Origin: an uncultured Blautia sp.
GTDB taxonomy: Bacteria; Bacillota; Clostridia; Lachnospirales; Lachnospiraceae
NCBI GenBank assembly: GCA_900553515.1
Contig: USDN01000056.1
Coordinates: forward strand, 1 to 18,779
Length of the DNA: 18,779 nt
Direction of reading: 5' to 3'
Position numbers and translations under genes: made by a program. The notes under the pieces were generated by a model. The model ran no database searches, was not told the origin of the DNA, and saw nothing but the letters and a program-made list of their open reading frames with translations. Positions within the stretch are counted from its first letter, which is position 1. Every line of letters begins with the position of its first letter. Below, in pieces: positions 1-5,764 of this stretch.

Positions 1-2
1 AA

Positions 3-125
3 CTGCGGGATATGGGGTATCAGGATGTTCGTCTCATTGATACTGCACAAGAGGCGTTCGGCTCACACCGCCGAGCAGCTATGATGATGCTGGGATCTTC
101 CAGACTCCTGGTGGGTCGGAAATAA
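3..125 (+). CDS. C-terminal end of a SAM-dependent methyltransferase (5' partial)
   Basis: Open from the window edge and ending at TAA 123-125, giving 40 residues. The visible tail contains GYQDVRLIDTAQEAFGSH and ends SSRLLVGRK, which resembles the last strand and C-terminus of class I SAM-dependent methyltransferases, where a late beta-strand is followed by a Gly-Arg-Lys end. The glycine-rich SAM-binding loop lies outside the window, so substrate and family cannot be fixed. The next gene, 24 bp downstream on the same strand with its own ribosome site, is also a methyltransferase, so the two are probably co-transcribed. Could instead be the end of another Rossmann enzyme. Confidence 0.5.
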   Translation: MRDMGYQDVRLIDTAQEAFGSHRRAAMMMLGSSRLLVGRK

Positions 126-149
126 TCTCACTATAAAGGAGGACTGGTT

Positions 150-956
150 ATGCAGAAATTAGGCGTTGTAGAAGATACCCTGTTTATCCCTATGCTGGGA
201 AGAATCTACGCCAGTGAGCATTGCCCGCAAATTTTATATGATAAAAAGGCATTGGGATTGAAAAATAAGCTGCCTTCAGACTTGATCGAACAGAATATGC
301 AGAACCAGTATACCCTTTTGGCCTCTGCCTCCCGGTCTGCCAATATGGATCGGTTTGTTCGGTCTTTTCTAGAACGAAAGCCGGACGGTGTGATTATCCA
401 GCTGGGATGTGGTCTGGAGACAACCTATTACCGCTGCGATAATGGAAGGACACGCTGGTATGCCGTTGATTTGCCACATGTCATTGATTACCGGTGGGAA
501 CTGCTCCCGGAATCGGAACGAGAAACCTATCTTGCCGGAGATGCCTTTTCCGAAGACTGGATCGGGCAAGTTCGCACGGAATTTCCTCATGCCCCTATCC
601 TTGTTATCGCAGGCGGTCTGTTTCACTATTTTGAGGAAAATGAAGTCATTGCCCTTCTGCGTATGATTGGGCAATTTGGAAATATAGAAGTTGTTTTTGA
701 TACCGTGAACGGAAAAGGCATGGCTATGATGCAAAAGAAGTACATGAAGCAGGTAGGCCATGCCGATGCGCAGATGTTCTTTTATGTGGATTCAGCAAAA
801 GAACTGGCAGCAAAAATCGGGGGTAATGTGAAAGTGATTGCGGAGGAACCATACTATCGTTACATTCCTAAAAACGGCTTAAAGATCTTCACAAAGGTCA
901 GTATGGCGATTTCTGATCAATTCAAAATGGTAAAGATGATACATATTAAATTATAA
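150..956 (+). CDS. LCMT-like class I SAM-dependent methyltransferase
   Basis: 268 residues, preceded by AAAGGAGGA with good spacing to ATG 150. The SAM-binding motif I is visible as IIQLGCGLETTYYR (residues about 82-95), followed by an acidic strand end WYAVDLPHVIDYR (about 103-115), which in this family binds the ribose of SAM, and the LAGDAF motif (about 128-133). LGCGLET followed by an Arg/Tyr pair is typical of the leucine carboxyl methyltransferase/Tcm-type O-methyltransferases that act on carboxylates or polyketide-like small molecules. The natural substrate is unknown. It is probably cytoplasmic, as no signal peptide or membrane segment is seen. It lies just upstream of an iron-homeostasis block, so a role in a metal-binding small molecule or iron-responsive metabolism is possible but not shown. 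The methyltransferase fold is confident; the reaction is not. Confidence 0.8.
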   Translation: MQKLGVVEDTLFIPMLGRIYASEHCPQILYDKKALGLKNKLPSDLIEQNMQNQYTLLASASRSANMDRFVRSFLERKPDGVIIQLGCGLETTYYRCDNGRTRWYAVDLPHVIDYRWELLPESERETYLAGDAFSEDWIGQVRTEFPHAPILVIAGGLFHYFEENEVIALLRMIGQFGNIEVVFDTVNGKGMAMMQKKYMKQVGHADAQMFFYVDSAKELAAKIGGNVKVIAEEPYYRYIPKNGLKIFTKVSMAISDQFKMVKMIHIKL

Positions 957-974
957 AAAGGAGTGAGAGTAAGG

Positions 975-1037
975 ATGAACATTGTAGAATAGCGCAAAAA
1001 GTATCTCAGAGATTTTTATCACTTGACAAAAATATAA
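975..1037 (+). pseudogene. possible remnant of a gene start (MNIVE-stop-RKKYLRDFYHLTKI)
   Basis: A strong ribosome site (AAAGGAGTGAGAGTAAGG) 5' of ATG 975 leads into five codons and then a TAG at 990-992. The same frame continues as RKKYLRDFYHLTKI before TAA at 1035-1037. A good ribosome site with no usable frame suggests either a tiny leader peptide or the 5' remnant of a third gene in the methyltransferase operon, lost by nonsense mutation and deletion. The promoter of the next gene overlaps its end. The family is not recognised. Confidence 0.25.
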
Positions 1038-1051
1038 TCTTAAAGTAAACT
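1023..1051 (+). promoter_or_regulatory. sigma-A type promoter for the 49-aa membrane protein gene
   Basis: TTGACA at 1023-1028, 17-bp spacer, TAAACT at 1046-1051. The -35 is a perfect consensus. Transcription would start near 1058, inside the inverted repeat at 1056-1069, so a repressor bound there should block initiation. Confidence 0.6.
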
Positions 1052-1055
1052 ACAG

Positions 1056-1069
1056 TTAGTAACAACTAA
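1056..1069. promoter_or_regulatory. putative DtxR-family operator, exact copy 1
   Basis: TTAGT-AACA-ACTAA, a perfect inverted repeat that extends by two more paired bases on each side (1054-1071). It begins just downstream of the -10 at 1046-1051. One base per half-site separates it from the DtxR/IdeR core TTAGG-N4-CCTAA. Assigned to the regulator at 2753-3124 by proximity (inference). Confidence 0.55.
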
Positions 1070-1101
1070 CTACGAAGCGATATTTTTTGGAGGAGGTGTA
1101 T

Positions 1102-1251
1102 ATGAGGAAGGATGCGTTTCTGTTATTGGTACATGTTGTCTATGCAGTATTGGTTTCGGCAGCGATATTCGGGCTTTGTGTTTTGGTTAAGTCGTTATGC
1201 CGTAAGTTTTTGAGAAAATGGAAAAGCAAAAATTTTTTGAATGACAGTTAG
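1102..1251 (+). CDS. small single-helix membrane protein (49 aa), unrecognised
   Basis: ATG 1102 follows a strong ribosome site (GGAGGAGG). The product starts MRKDAFLLLVHVVYAVLVSA, continues as one hydrophobic helix to about residue 34, and ends in a lysine/arginine-rich tail (KSLCRKFLRKWKSK), so the C-terminus is probably cytoplasmic. One cysteine lies at the end of the helix and another just after it. The gene has the best promoter in the left part of the window, with a predicted metal-responsive operator at the start site, and its stop codon lies inside a second operator copy. It is not a FeoB-associated Cys-rich protein, since the CxxCP motif is absent. The most that can be said is that it is a candidate iron-starvation-induced small membrane protein. 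Confidence 0.55.
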   Translation: MRKDAFLLLVHVVYAVLVSAAIFGLCVLVKSLCRKFLRKWKSKNFLNDS

Positions 1252-1261
1252 TTGCAACTAA
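1248..1261. promoter_or_regulatory. putative DtxR-family operator, exact copy 2, upstream of DUF3793
   Basis: TTAGT-TGCA-ACTAA is a perfect 14-bp palindrome. It overlaps the stop codon of the 49-aa gene and a candidate -35 (TTGCAA 1252-1257) that is 16 bp from TATATT (1274-1279). It is therefore placed to control a second, internal promoter for the DUF3793-flavodoxin genes. Confidence 0.55.
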
Positions 1262-1308
1262 TAATATTCCGATTATATTGTAATTATTTCACAAGGAGCG
1301 CAGAAAAG

Positions 1309-1860
1309 ATGTCAGACGAAATGATTGTGAGGTATTGTTCTCCTACTTTGGCAAATATAAAAACAGCAAATCTGTTTTCCTGTTTATACAGTTCAAAACA
1401 AATGGTTATTCATGAAATAAGGAGCATAAATCAGAAATTAGTGCCAAAAGGGATCCGAGTTCTCCCGGTCCATATGTCAAAGCATAGAGTATTGATTTAT
1501 GTATATCGTCCGGAAAGACTGAAAAGAGATTTGTCGGACAAAACGGTCCGGACTTTTTTGGAAACCAGAGGGTATTCCTGTGATAATTTTGTATGCTGTA
1601 TCAACAGATTGATTAAGAAACTTCGTGAAGAACCGGATTTTCCACACGAGATTGGATTATTTCTGGGGTATCCTCTGGAGGATGTCAAGGGATTTATTGA
1701 AAATAAGGCTGACTGCTCTAAATGCTCCGGGTGTTGGAAAGTATATGGGAATGAACAGGAAGCGTTAAAGCTATTTGAAAAATATGAAAAATGTGCAGGT
1801 GCTTATTACGCACAATGGAAAAAAGGAATAACTATTGAAAGGCTTGCGGTGAATAGTTAA
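1309..1860 (+). CDS. DUF3793 family protein
   Basis: 183 residues from ATG 1309, chosen because AAGGAG (1293-1298) precedes it at proper spacing. An in-frame upstream start exists at 1252 but has no ribosome site and lies in the operator. Recognisable family features are the early CSPTLANIKTANLF segment (about residues 10-23), the FPHEIGLFLGYPLEDVKGF block (about 111-129) and a cysteine cluster CSKCSGCWKVYG (about 135-146). From memory, DUF3793 proteins are common in Clostridia beside flavodoxin genes and iron or metal transport genes; their biochemical role is unknown. The C-x2-C-x2-C cluster could bind a metal or Fe-S cluster. A flavodoxin follows 32 bp downstream, so the two may work together. 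Confidence 0.75.
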   Translation: MSDEMIVRYCSPTLANIKTANLFSCLYSSKQMVIHEIRSINQKLVPKGIRVLPVHMSKHRVLIYVYRPERLKRDLSDKTVRTFLETRGYSCDNFVCCINRLIKKLREEPDFPHEIGLFLGYPLEDVKGFIENKADCSKCSGCWKVYGNEQEALKLFEKYEKCAGAYYAQWKKGITIERLAVNS

Positions 1861-1892
1861 ATATTATCTATAAAGAAAGGATGGTAGCAGCA

Positions 1893-2318
1893 ATGAGTAA
1901 AATTGCAGTAGTTTATTGGAGTGGAACAGGAAATACGGAGGCTATGGCAAATGCAGTTCTGGAAGGAGCAAAAGGCAAGGGGGCTGATGCTGTTTTGTTT
2001 ACTTCTGCAGAATTTGATGATTCAATGATGGATGCTTATGATGCGGTTGCATTTGGCTGCCCGGCTATGGGAGATGAAGTGCTTGAAGAAAGTGAATTTG
2101 AGCCTATGTTTTCTTCCTGTGAACCAAAACTTTCCGGGAAAAAGATTGCTTTGTTTGGATCCTATGGATGGGGAGACGGAGAGTGGATGAGAGAATGGGA
2201 GATGAATTGTAAACAAGCGGGCGCTGTATTAGCTTGTGAAAGTGTGATCTGTAATGAAATGCCCGATGACGAGGGAATTCAGTCTTGTAGAACATTGGGA
2301 GAGATGCTGGCCGGTTAG
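1893..2318 (+). CDS. short-chain flavodoxin
   Basis: 141 residues, the normal size for short flavodoxins. The FMN phosphate loop is VYWSGTGNTEAMA (residues 7-19), followed by the alternating beta/alpha pattern with FGCPAMGDEVLEE (about 54-66) and FGSYGWGDGEWM (about 87-98), which form the loops flanking the flavin ring. It carries low-potential electrons in place of ferredoxin and is classically made when iron is scarce. ATG 1893 is preferred to the in-frame ATG 1881 because the ribosome site AAAGAAAGG ends at 1880, directly against 1881. It sits in an iron-linked block behind DUF3793 and probably shares the operator-controlled promoter near 1248. Confidence 0.9.
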   Translation: MSKIAVVYWSGTGNTEAMANAVLEGAKGKGADAVLFTSAEFDDSMMDAYDAVAFGCPAMGDEVLEESEFEPMFSSCEPKLSGKKIALFGSYGWGDGEWMREWEMNCKQAGAVLACESVICNEMPDDEGIQSCRTLGEMLAG

Positions 2319-2325
2319 ATTATAA

Positions 2326-2376
2326 GGAAAGCTGTTGTCTAAAGTGCAAGATTGTAAGAGCGGATAGCAGCTTTCC
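2326..2376 (+). other. stem-loop between flavodoxin and DUF2325 genes
   Basis: A 14-bp stem (2326-2339 with 2363-2376, two G-U pairs in RNA form) closes a 23-nt loop. No T-tract follows, so it is more likely an mRNA processing or stability element, or an attenuator, than a simple terminator. Confidence 0.45.
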
Positions 2377-2410
2377 GATAATTAACGTTTTGTGAATTGG
2401 GAGGTTTGAT

Positions 2411-2692
2411 ATGAGCGTTGTTATCATAGGTGGTCATGACAGGATGGTGTGCCAGTACAAGCAAATCTGTAAGAGTTTCAATTGCAAGGCAAAAGTATTT
2501 ACTCAGATGTCTGCTACTTTGAGCAAACAGATTGGTAATCCTGATCTGATCGTACTCTTTACAAATACGGTTTCTCATAAAATGGTTCGATGTGCAGTAG
2601 AAGAAGCAGAGCGATGTAATGCAGATGTGGTAAGGTGCCACACCAGCAGTAAAAACGCATTACAGGAAATACTTGGGAGTGTCTGTATGTAA
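2411..2692 (+). CDS. DUF2325 domain protein
   Basis: 93 residues from ATG 2411, with ribosome site TTGGGAGG upstream. The start MSVVIIGGHDRM, the central DLIVLFTNTVSHKM and the C-terminal VVRCHTSSKNALQEIL match the DUF2325 pattern, a Rossmann-like half domain with a conserved GGHDR motif and an R-x-H-S/T-S-S motif near the end. The function is unknown. In Clostridia such proteins often stand near metal or redox genes (from memory). Cysteines at residues about 15, 21, 25, 61, 69, 76 and 92 are many for its size. It is separated from the flavodoxin gene by a stem-loop and followed by a strong terminator, so it is the last gene of the left operon. Confidence 0.7.
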   Translation: MSVVIIGGHDRMVCQYKQICKSFNCKAKVFTQMSATLSKQIGNPDLIVLFTNTVSHKMVRCAVEEAERCNADVVRCHTSSKNALQEILGSVCM

Positions 2693-2694
2693 TG

Positions 2695-2734
2695 AAACCG
2701 GGAGCTGTCTTATTTAACAACTCCCGGTTTTAAT
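2695..2734 (+). terminator. intrinsic terminator after DUF2325
   Basis: A perfect 10-bp stem AAACCGGGAG (2695-2704) with CTCCCGGTTT (2721-2730), running into TTTT then AATATT. It stands between two convergent genes and may also stop transcription from the minus-strand regulator, although the T-run on that side is weak. Confidence 0.85.
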
Positions 2735-2752
2735 ATTCATGCTTTTCTAATA

Positions 2753-3124
2753 TTAATCAATATGGTATTTGATGTGCTTTTTAATAGCTTCAAAGCTTTC
2801 GGAACTGATAACATGTTCGATCCGGCATGCGTCTTGTGCTGCAATTTTGGGGTCAACTCCCAGACGTTCCAACCAGGAAGAAAAGAGAAGGTGCCGTTCA
2901 TAAATTTGGTTTGCAATTTCTTTTCCGGATTCGGTTAGCTGGATATATCCTTCCGGAGACACAGTAATATGCCCGCTTGTACGTAATTTCTTCATAGCTA
3001 CACTTACACTGGACTTTTTAAAATCTAATTCTGTAGCGATATCCACAGAACGTACAACTGGGAGTTTTTTGCTCAGAATCAGGATGGTTTCCAGATAGTT
3101 TTCACCCGACGGGTTTAAATGCAT
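2753..3124 (-). CDS. DtxR/MntR family metal-dependent repressor
   Basis: 123 residues with an N-terminal winged helix (about 8-68) containing the recognition region DFKKSSVSVAMKKLRTSG, then a short dimerisation domain. There is no SH3-like third domain, so it has MntR-like length. Aligned by eye to MntR and DtxR, the metal ligands are N9, E12, H78, C100, E103 and H104. Cys in the DACRIEH motif is the DtxR/IdeR (iron) choice where MntR has Glu; Asn at position 9 replaces Met (DtxR) or Asp (MntR). It likely binds Fe2+ (or Mn2+) and represses the adjoining feo genes, to which it is divergent. Ribosome site GAAGAGGTAA precedes its ATG. It probably represses itself through the site at 3154-3167. 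Confidence 0.88.
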   Translation of the reverse strand: MHLNPSGENYLETILILSKKLPVVRSVDIATELDFKKSSVSVAMKKLRTSGHITVSPEGYIQLTESGKEIANQIYERHLLFSSWLERLGVDPKIAAQDACRIEHVISSESFEAIKKHIKYHID

Positions 3125-3165
3125 AGTATTACCTCTTCTTTAAGCTGTTATTTATAGTATTACCT
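3123..3165. repeat. 12-bp direct repeat ATAGTATTACCT upstream of the dtxR-like gene
   Basis: ATAGTATTACCT occurs at 3123-3134, over the regulator's start codon and ribosome site, and again at 3154-3165 inside the operator-like site. The repeat spacing is 31 bp, about three helical turns, so two dimers could bind on the same face. This suggests autoregulation, or a local duplication. Confidence 0.4.
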
Positions 3166-3167
3166 AA
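3154..3167. promoter_or_regulatory. operator-like site for autoregulation of the dtxR-like gene
   Basis: Read on the minus strand it is TTAGG-TAAT-ACTAT, 8/10 to TTAGT-N4-ACTAA, and one half-site is identical to the classical DtxR half-site TTAGG. It lies just downstream of the minus-strand -10 at 3179-3184, a position suited to blocking initiation. Confidence 0.45.
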
Positions 3168-3178
3168 ATAATATATTT

Positions 3179-3184
3179 ATTATA
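3179..3184 (-). promoter_or_regulatory. -10 element of the dtxR-like gene
   Basis: TATAAT on the minus strand, preceded by TG one base upstream (extended -10). No good -35 is visible 16-18 bp upstream, which is common with extended -10 promoters. Confidence 0.5.
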
Positions 3185-3208
3185 GCATGATTCGTAGGAT
3201 TCAGCCAG

Positions 3209-3226
3209 AGATATTTATAAATATCT
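3209..3226. promoter_or_regulatory. perfect 18-bp AT-rich palindrome in the divergent control region
   Basis: AGATATTTATAAATATCT reads identically on both strands. It lies midway between the promoters of the dtxR-like gene and feoA and is unrelated to the TTAGT-N4-ACTAA motif, so it may be the site of a second regulator, for example a Fur- or Crp-type dimer. Confidence 0.4.
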
Positions 3227-3250
3227 AGGCAAATTGATACAAAAAAGTTA

Positions 3251-3279
3251 TTGACAACTTACTTCGATAAGAATATACT
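3251..3279 (+). promoter_or_regulatory. feoA promoter
   Basis: TTGACA (3251-3256), 17-bp spacer, TATACT (3274-3279): near consensus and 85 bp before feoA. The long leader, about 78 nt, has no clear hairpin. Confidence 0.7.
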
Positions 3280-3281
3280 AA
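3268..3281. promoter_or_regulatory. degenerate DtxR-family operator overlapping the feoA -10
   Basis: TAAGA-ATAT-ACTAA is 8/10 to TTAGT-N4-ACTAA, with one perfect half-site covering the end of the -10. Weak on its own; supported by position. Confidence 0.35.
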
Positions 3282-3364
3282 CAATGTGCAGATGAGAAAT
3301 AATATCGAATAAATCAGGATATATTAGGTGCACTCATAATGATCGTCACAAGGAGTGATAAGAA

Positions 3365-3577
3365 ATGAATTTATTGGAAGCCAAAGAAGGGAAGGAATAT
3401 ATCGTTAAGGAAATTTTGACGGATGATGAAGAACTGAATGCTTTTTTGTTTTCATTAGGTTGTTATAGCGGTGAGCCGATTACAGTGATCTCTCATTTGA
3501 AAGGTGGCTGCGTAGTTTCTATCAAGGATGGGCGTTATAATATGGATACTGATTTGGCGAAAGCTATTTCAATATAA
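3365..3577 (+). CDS. feoA: FeoA, ferrous iron transport accessory protein
   Basis: 70 residues, a single SH3-like FeoA domain of usual length. Visible features are the LFSLGCYSGEPITVI segment (about 28-42), matching the family's Leu/Gly-x-x-x-G-x-x-(I/V)-x-V core strand, and VVSIKDGRYNMDTDLAKAISI at the end, matching the G-x-x-(I/L/M)-x-(L/I)-x4-A-x-x-I finish. FeoA is cytoplasmic and supports FeoB-driven Fe2+ uptake. Ribosome site AAGGAG (3351-3356) precedes ATG 3365. It has its own near-consensus promoter and is followed by a hairpin terminator, so feoB expression is probably only partly dependent on this promoter. Confidence 0.9.
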   Translation: MNLLEAKEGKEYIVKEILTDDEELNAFLFSLGCYSGEPITVISHLKGGCVVSIKDGRYNMDTDLAKAISI

Positions 3578-3603
3578 AAAATAGTGGAATCACTATTTTT
3601 TTT
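3577..3603 (+). terminator. hairpin terminator between feoA and feoB
   Basis: AAAAATAGTG (3577-3586), loop GAAT, CACTATTTTT (3591-3600) and further T residues to 3603. The stem begins at the feoA stop codon. It is mostly A-T, so termination may be partial. Confidence 0.65.
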
Positions 3604-3612
3604 GCACATATG

Positions 3613-3626
3613 TTAGTGCATACTAA
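3613..3626. promoter_or_regulatory. putative DtxR-family operator, exact copy 3, upstream of feoB
   Basis: TTAGT-GCAT-ACTAA, placed after the feoA terminator and 48 bp before feoB. A weak promoter may overlap it (TTGCAC 3602-3607 is a possible -35, but no convincing -10 at 17 bp). A second small inverted repeat CGCAT-AATC-ATGCG lies at 3640-3653, just before the feoB ribosome site. Confidence 0.5.
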
Positions 3627-3673
3627 TCAAAATTAGATACGCATAATCATGCGCGGCAAAAAGGAGGAAAATC

Positions 3674-5680
3674 ATGAGGGTTGCTTTTGCAGGAAATCCA
3701 AACAGTGGGAAGACGACCATGTACAATGCACTGACCGGCAGGAATGAACGTGTGGGAAACTGGGCGGGAGTTACGGTCGAAAGAAAGGAAAGTCCGATCA
3801 GGAAAAGTTATTATGACGGAGCAGAAGAATTGATCGCGGTGGATCTGCCGGGTGCTTATTCTATGTCACCTTTTACATCAGAAGAAAGCATTACCAGTGG
3901 GTATGTTAAAAATGAGAATCCGGATGCGATCATTAATATCGTAGATGCTACAAATCTCAGCAGGAGTCTGTTCTTCACCACACAGCTTCTGGAACTTGGA
4001 ATACCGGTAGTCGTTGCACTCAACAAAAGTGACATTGTCAGTAAGAAACAGACACAGATTGATGAAAAACGTCTGTCCGAAAAGTTGGGCTGTCCGGTCA
4101 TAAAAACAGTTTCTACATCTTCCGGGCATGAAGGCCTCAAAGAAGTTGTCCGTGCTGCAGCAGAATTAAAAGGAAAAGGGCAGAAAGCACCTTATGTGCA
4201 GGCGGATATTGATCTGAAAGATAAAGCGGCGGTAGAGGCTGCTGACCGGAAGCGTTTTGAATTTGTAAATGGTATTGTGAAACAGGTAGAAAAAAGAAAG
4301 GTTTTTACAAAAGATAAAAACGTACAGGATAAGATTGACAGTGTCATCACGCATAAGATCATCGGGATTCCGATTTTTGCTGTCGTTATCTTTCTTGTAT
4401 TCTACATATCTCAGACAACTCTCGGTACCTGGATCGCAGACTGGCTGGTGGCATGGATCGAGACTTTCCAGGGCTGGGTCGGCGGACTGATGGAAAACGC
4501 AAACCCGCTGTTGTATGCGCTTCTTGTAGATGGTATCATCGGCGGAGTTGGTGCGGTTGTTGGCTTCCTCCCACTTGTTATGGTTATGTATTTCCTGATC
4601 GCACTGCTGGAAGATTGCGGTTATATGGCGAGAGCTACTGTAGTACTGGATCCGATCTTTAAGAGAGTAGGCCTTTCCGGAAAATCAGTGATTCCCATGG
4701 TTATTGGAACGGGTTGTGCGATTCCGGGGGTTATGGCATCCCGTACGATCCGGAATGAAAGAGAACGCCGTACAACAGCAATGCTGACACCATTTATGCC
4801 GTGTGGAGCAAAAATTCCGGTAATTGCTTTATTCGCAGGGGCCTTCTTTGCAGACGCATGGTGGGTTTCGGCGACTATGTACCTGGTAGGCATTGTGTTA
4901 GTTTTACTTGGAGCTTTACTTGTGAAAAAGATTACAGGACAGAAATACAGGAAATCTTTCTTTATCATTGAACTTCCGGAATACAAAGTTCCAAGCTTAA
5001 AAAGAGCCTGCGGATCTATGCTGGAGCGAGGAAAGGCATATATTGTAAAAGCAGGAACGATCATTCTGGTATGCAATACGATCGTACAGATCATGCAGAG
5101 CTTCAACTGGCAGTTCCAGCTTGTGGAAGAAGGTGCAGAGGGGACATCTATCCTGGCATCCATTGCCCATCCGTTTGCGATCCTGTTCATTCCGCTTGGA
5201 TTTGGAGTATGGCAGCTTGCAGCGGCGGCAGTGACAGGATTCATTGCAAAAGAAAATGTAGTAGGAACTCTGGCAGTCGTTTACGGTGTTACAAACCTGA
5301 TTGATACCGAGGAACTGGCACTGGTTGGCAGCGGAAGCGAAGTTGCTACTGTTATGGGACTTACAAAGGCGGCAGCGTTGGCTTATCTGATGTTTAACCT
5401 TTATACACCTCCTTGTTTCGCAGCTCTTGGAGCAATGAATTCGGAGATGAAGAGTGGAAAATGGCTGTTTGGAGGCATCTGTCTTCAGCTGGCAACAGGT
5501 TATACTGTAGCTTTTGCTGTATACCAGATCGGTACACTGATCACCACGGGATCTCTTGGCACTGCATTTGTACCGGGATTGATCGCAGTCATCGCTTTTG
5601 CATTGATCATTCTTTGGAGGATCCGCAAGTCTGATAAAGAATTTGTTTCAGAATACAGTTTGCATTCTGTTCGATCATAA
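3674..5680 (+). CDS. feoB: FeoB, GTP-dependent ferrous iron transporter
   Basis: 668 residues, normal for FeoB of Clostridia. The N-terminal G domain shows G1 GNPNSGKT (7-14), G2 region GNWAGVTVE (28-36, Thr34), G3 DLPG (57-60) and G4 NKSD (117-120), followed by the helical guanine-dissociation-inhibitor domain (about 165-230). The membrane part starts near 233 and carries the Gate motifs with conserved cysteines: GTGCAIPGVMASR (Cys348), FMPCGAKIPV (Cys377) and LYTPPCFAAL (Cys581). It imports Fe2+ across the cytoplasmic membrane. AAGGAGGAAA precedes ATG 3674. It lies downstream of feoA but behind a terminator and an operator copy, which points to separate control. A terminator follows directly. 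Confidence 0.97.
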   Translation: MRVAFAGNPNSGKTTMYNALTGRNERVGNWAGVTVERKESPIRKSYYDGAEELIAVDLPGAYSMSPFTSEESITSGYVKNENPDAIINIVDATNLSRSLFFTTQLLELGIPVVVALNKSDIVSKKQTQIDEKRLSEKLGCPVIKTVSTSSGHEGLKEVVRAAAELKGKGQKAPYVQADIDLKDKAAVEAADRKRFEFVNGIVKQVEKRKVFTKDKNVQDKIDSVITHKIIGIPIFAVVIFLVFYISQTTLGTWIADWLVAWIETFQGWVGGLMENANPLLYALLVDGIIGGVGAVVGFLPLVMVMYFLIALLEDCGYMARATVVLDPIFKRVGLSGKSVIPMVIGTGCAIPGVMASRTIRNERERRTTAMLTPFMPCGAKIPVIALFAGAFFADAWWVSATMYLVGIVLVLLGALLVKKITGQKYRKSFFIIELPEYKVPSLKRACGSMLERGKAYIVKAGTIILVCNTIVQIMQSFNWQFQLVEEGAEGTSILASIAHPFAILFIPLGFGVWQLAAAAVTGFIAKENVVGTLAVVYGVTNLIDTEELALVGSGSEVATVMGLTKAAALAYLMFNLYTPPCFAALGAMNSEMKSGKWLFGGICLQLATGYTVAFAVYQIGTLITTGSLGTAFVPGLIAVIAFALIILWRIRKSDKEFVSEYSLHSVRS

Positions 5681-5701
5681 GAGAGAAATAATCAATAGCA
5701 G

Positions 5702-5739
5702 ACGGTGGACAGAGGAGAGTAACTTTGTCCGCCGTTTTT
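5702..5739 (+). terminator. intrinsic terminator after feoB
   Basis: ACGGTGGACA (5702-5711) pairs with TGTCCGCCGT (5726-5735, one G-T) and runs into TTTTT. The following gene begins 25 bp later, so it may be attenuated relative to feoB. Confidence 0.85.
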
Positions 5740-5764
5740 GTTAAAGAAAGGATGTGATGAGACC

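Noticed and set aside
3280..3364. Riboswitch in the feoA leader
   Set aside because: About 80 nt of AT-rich leader without a clear paired structure or known conserved core.
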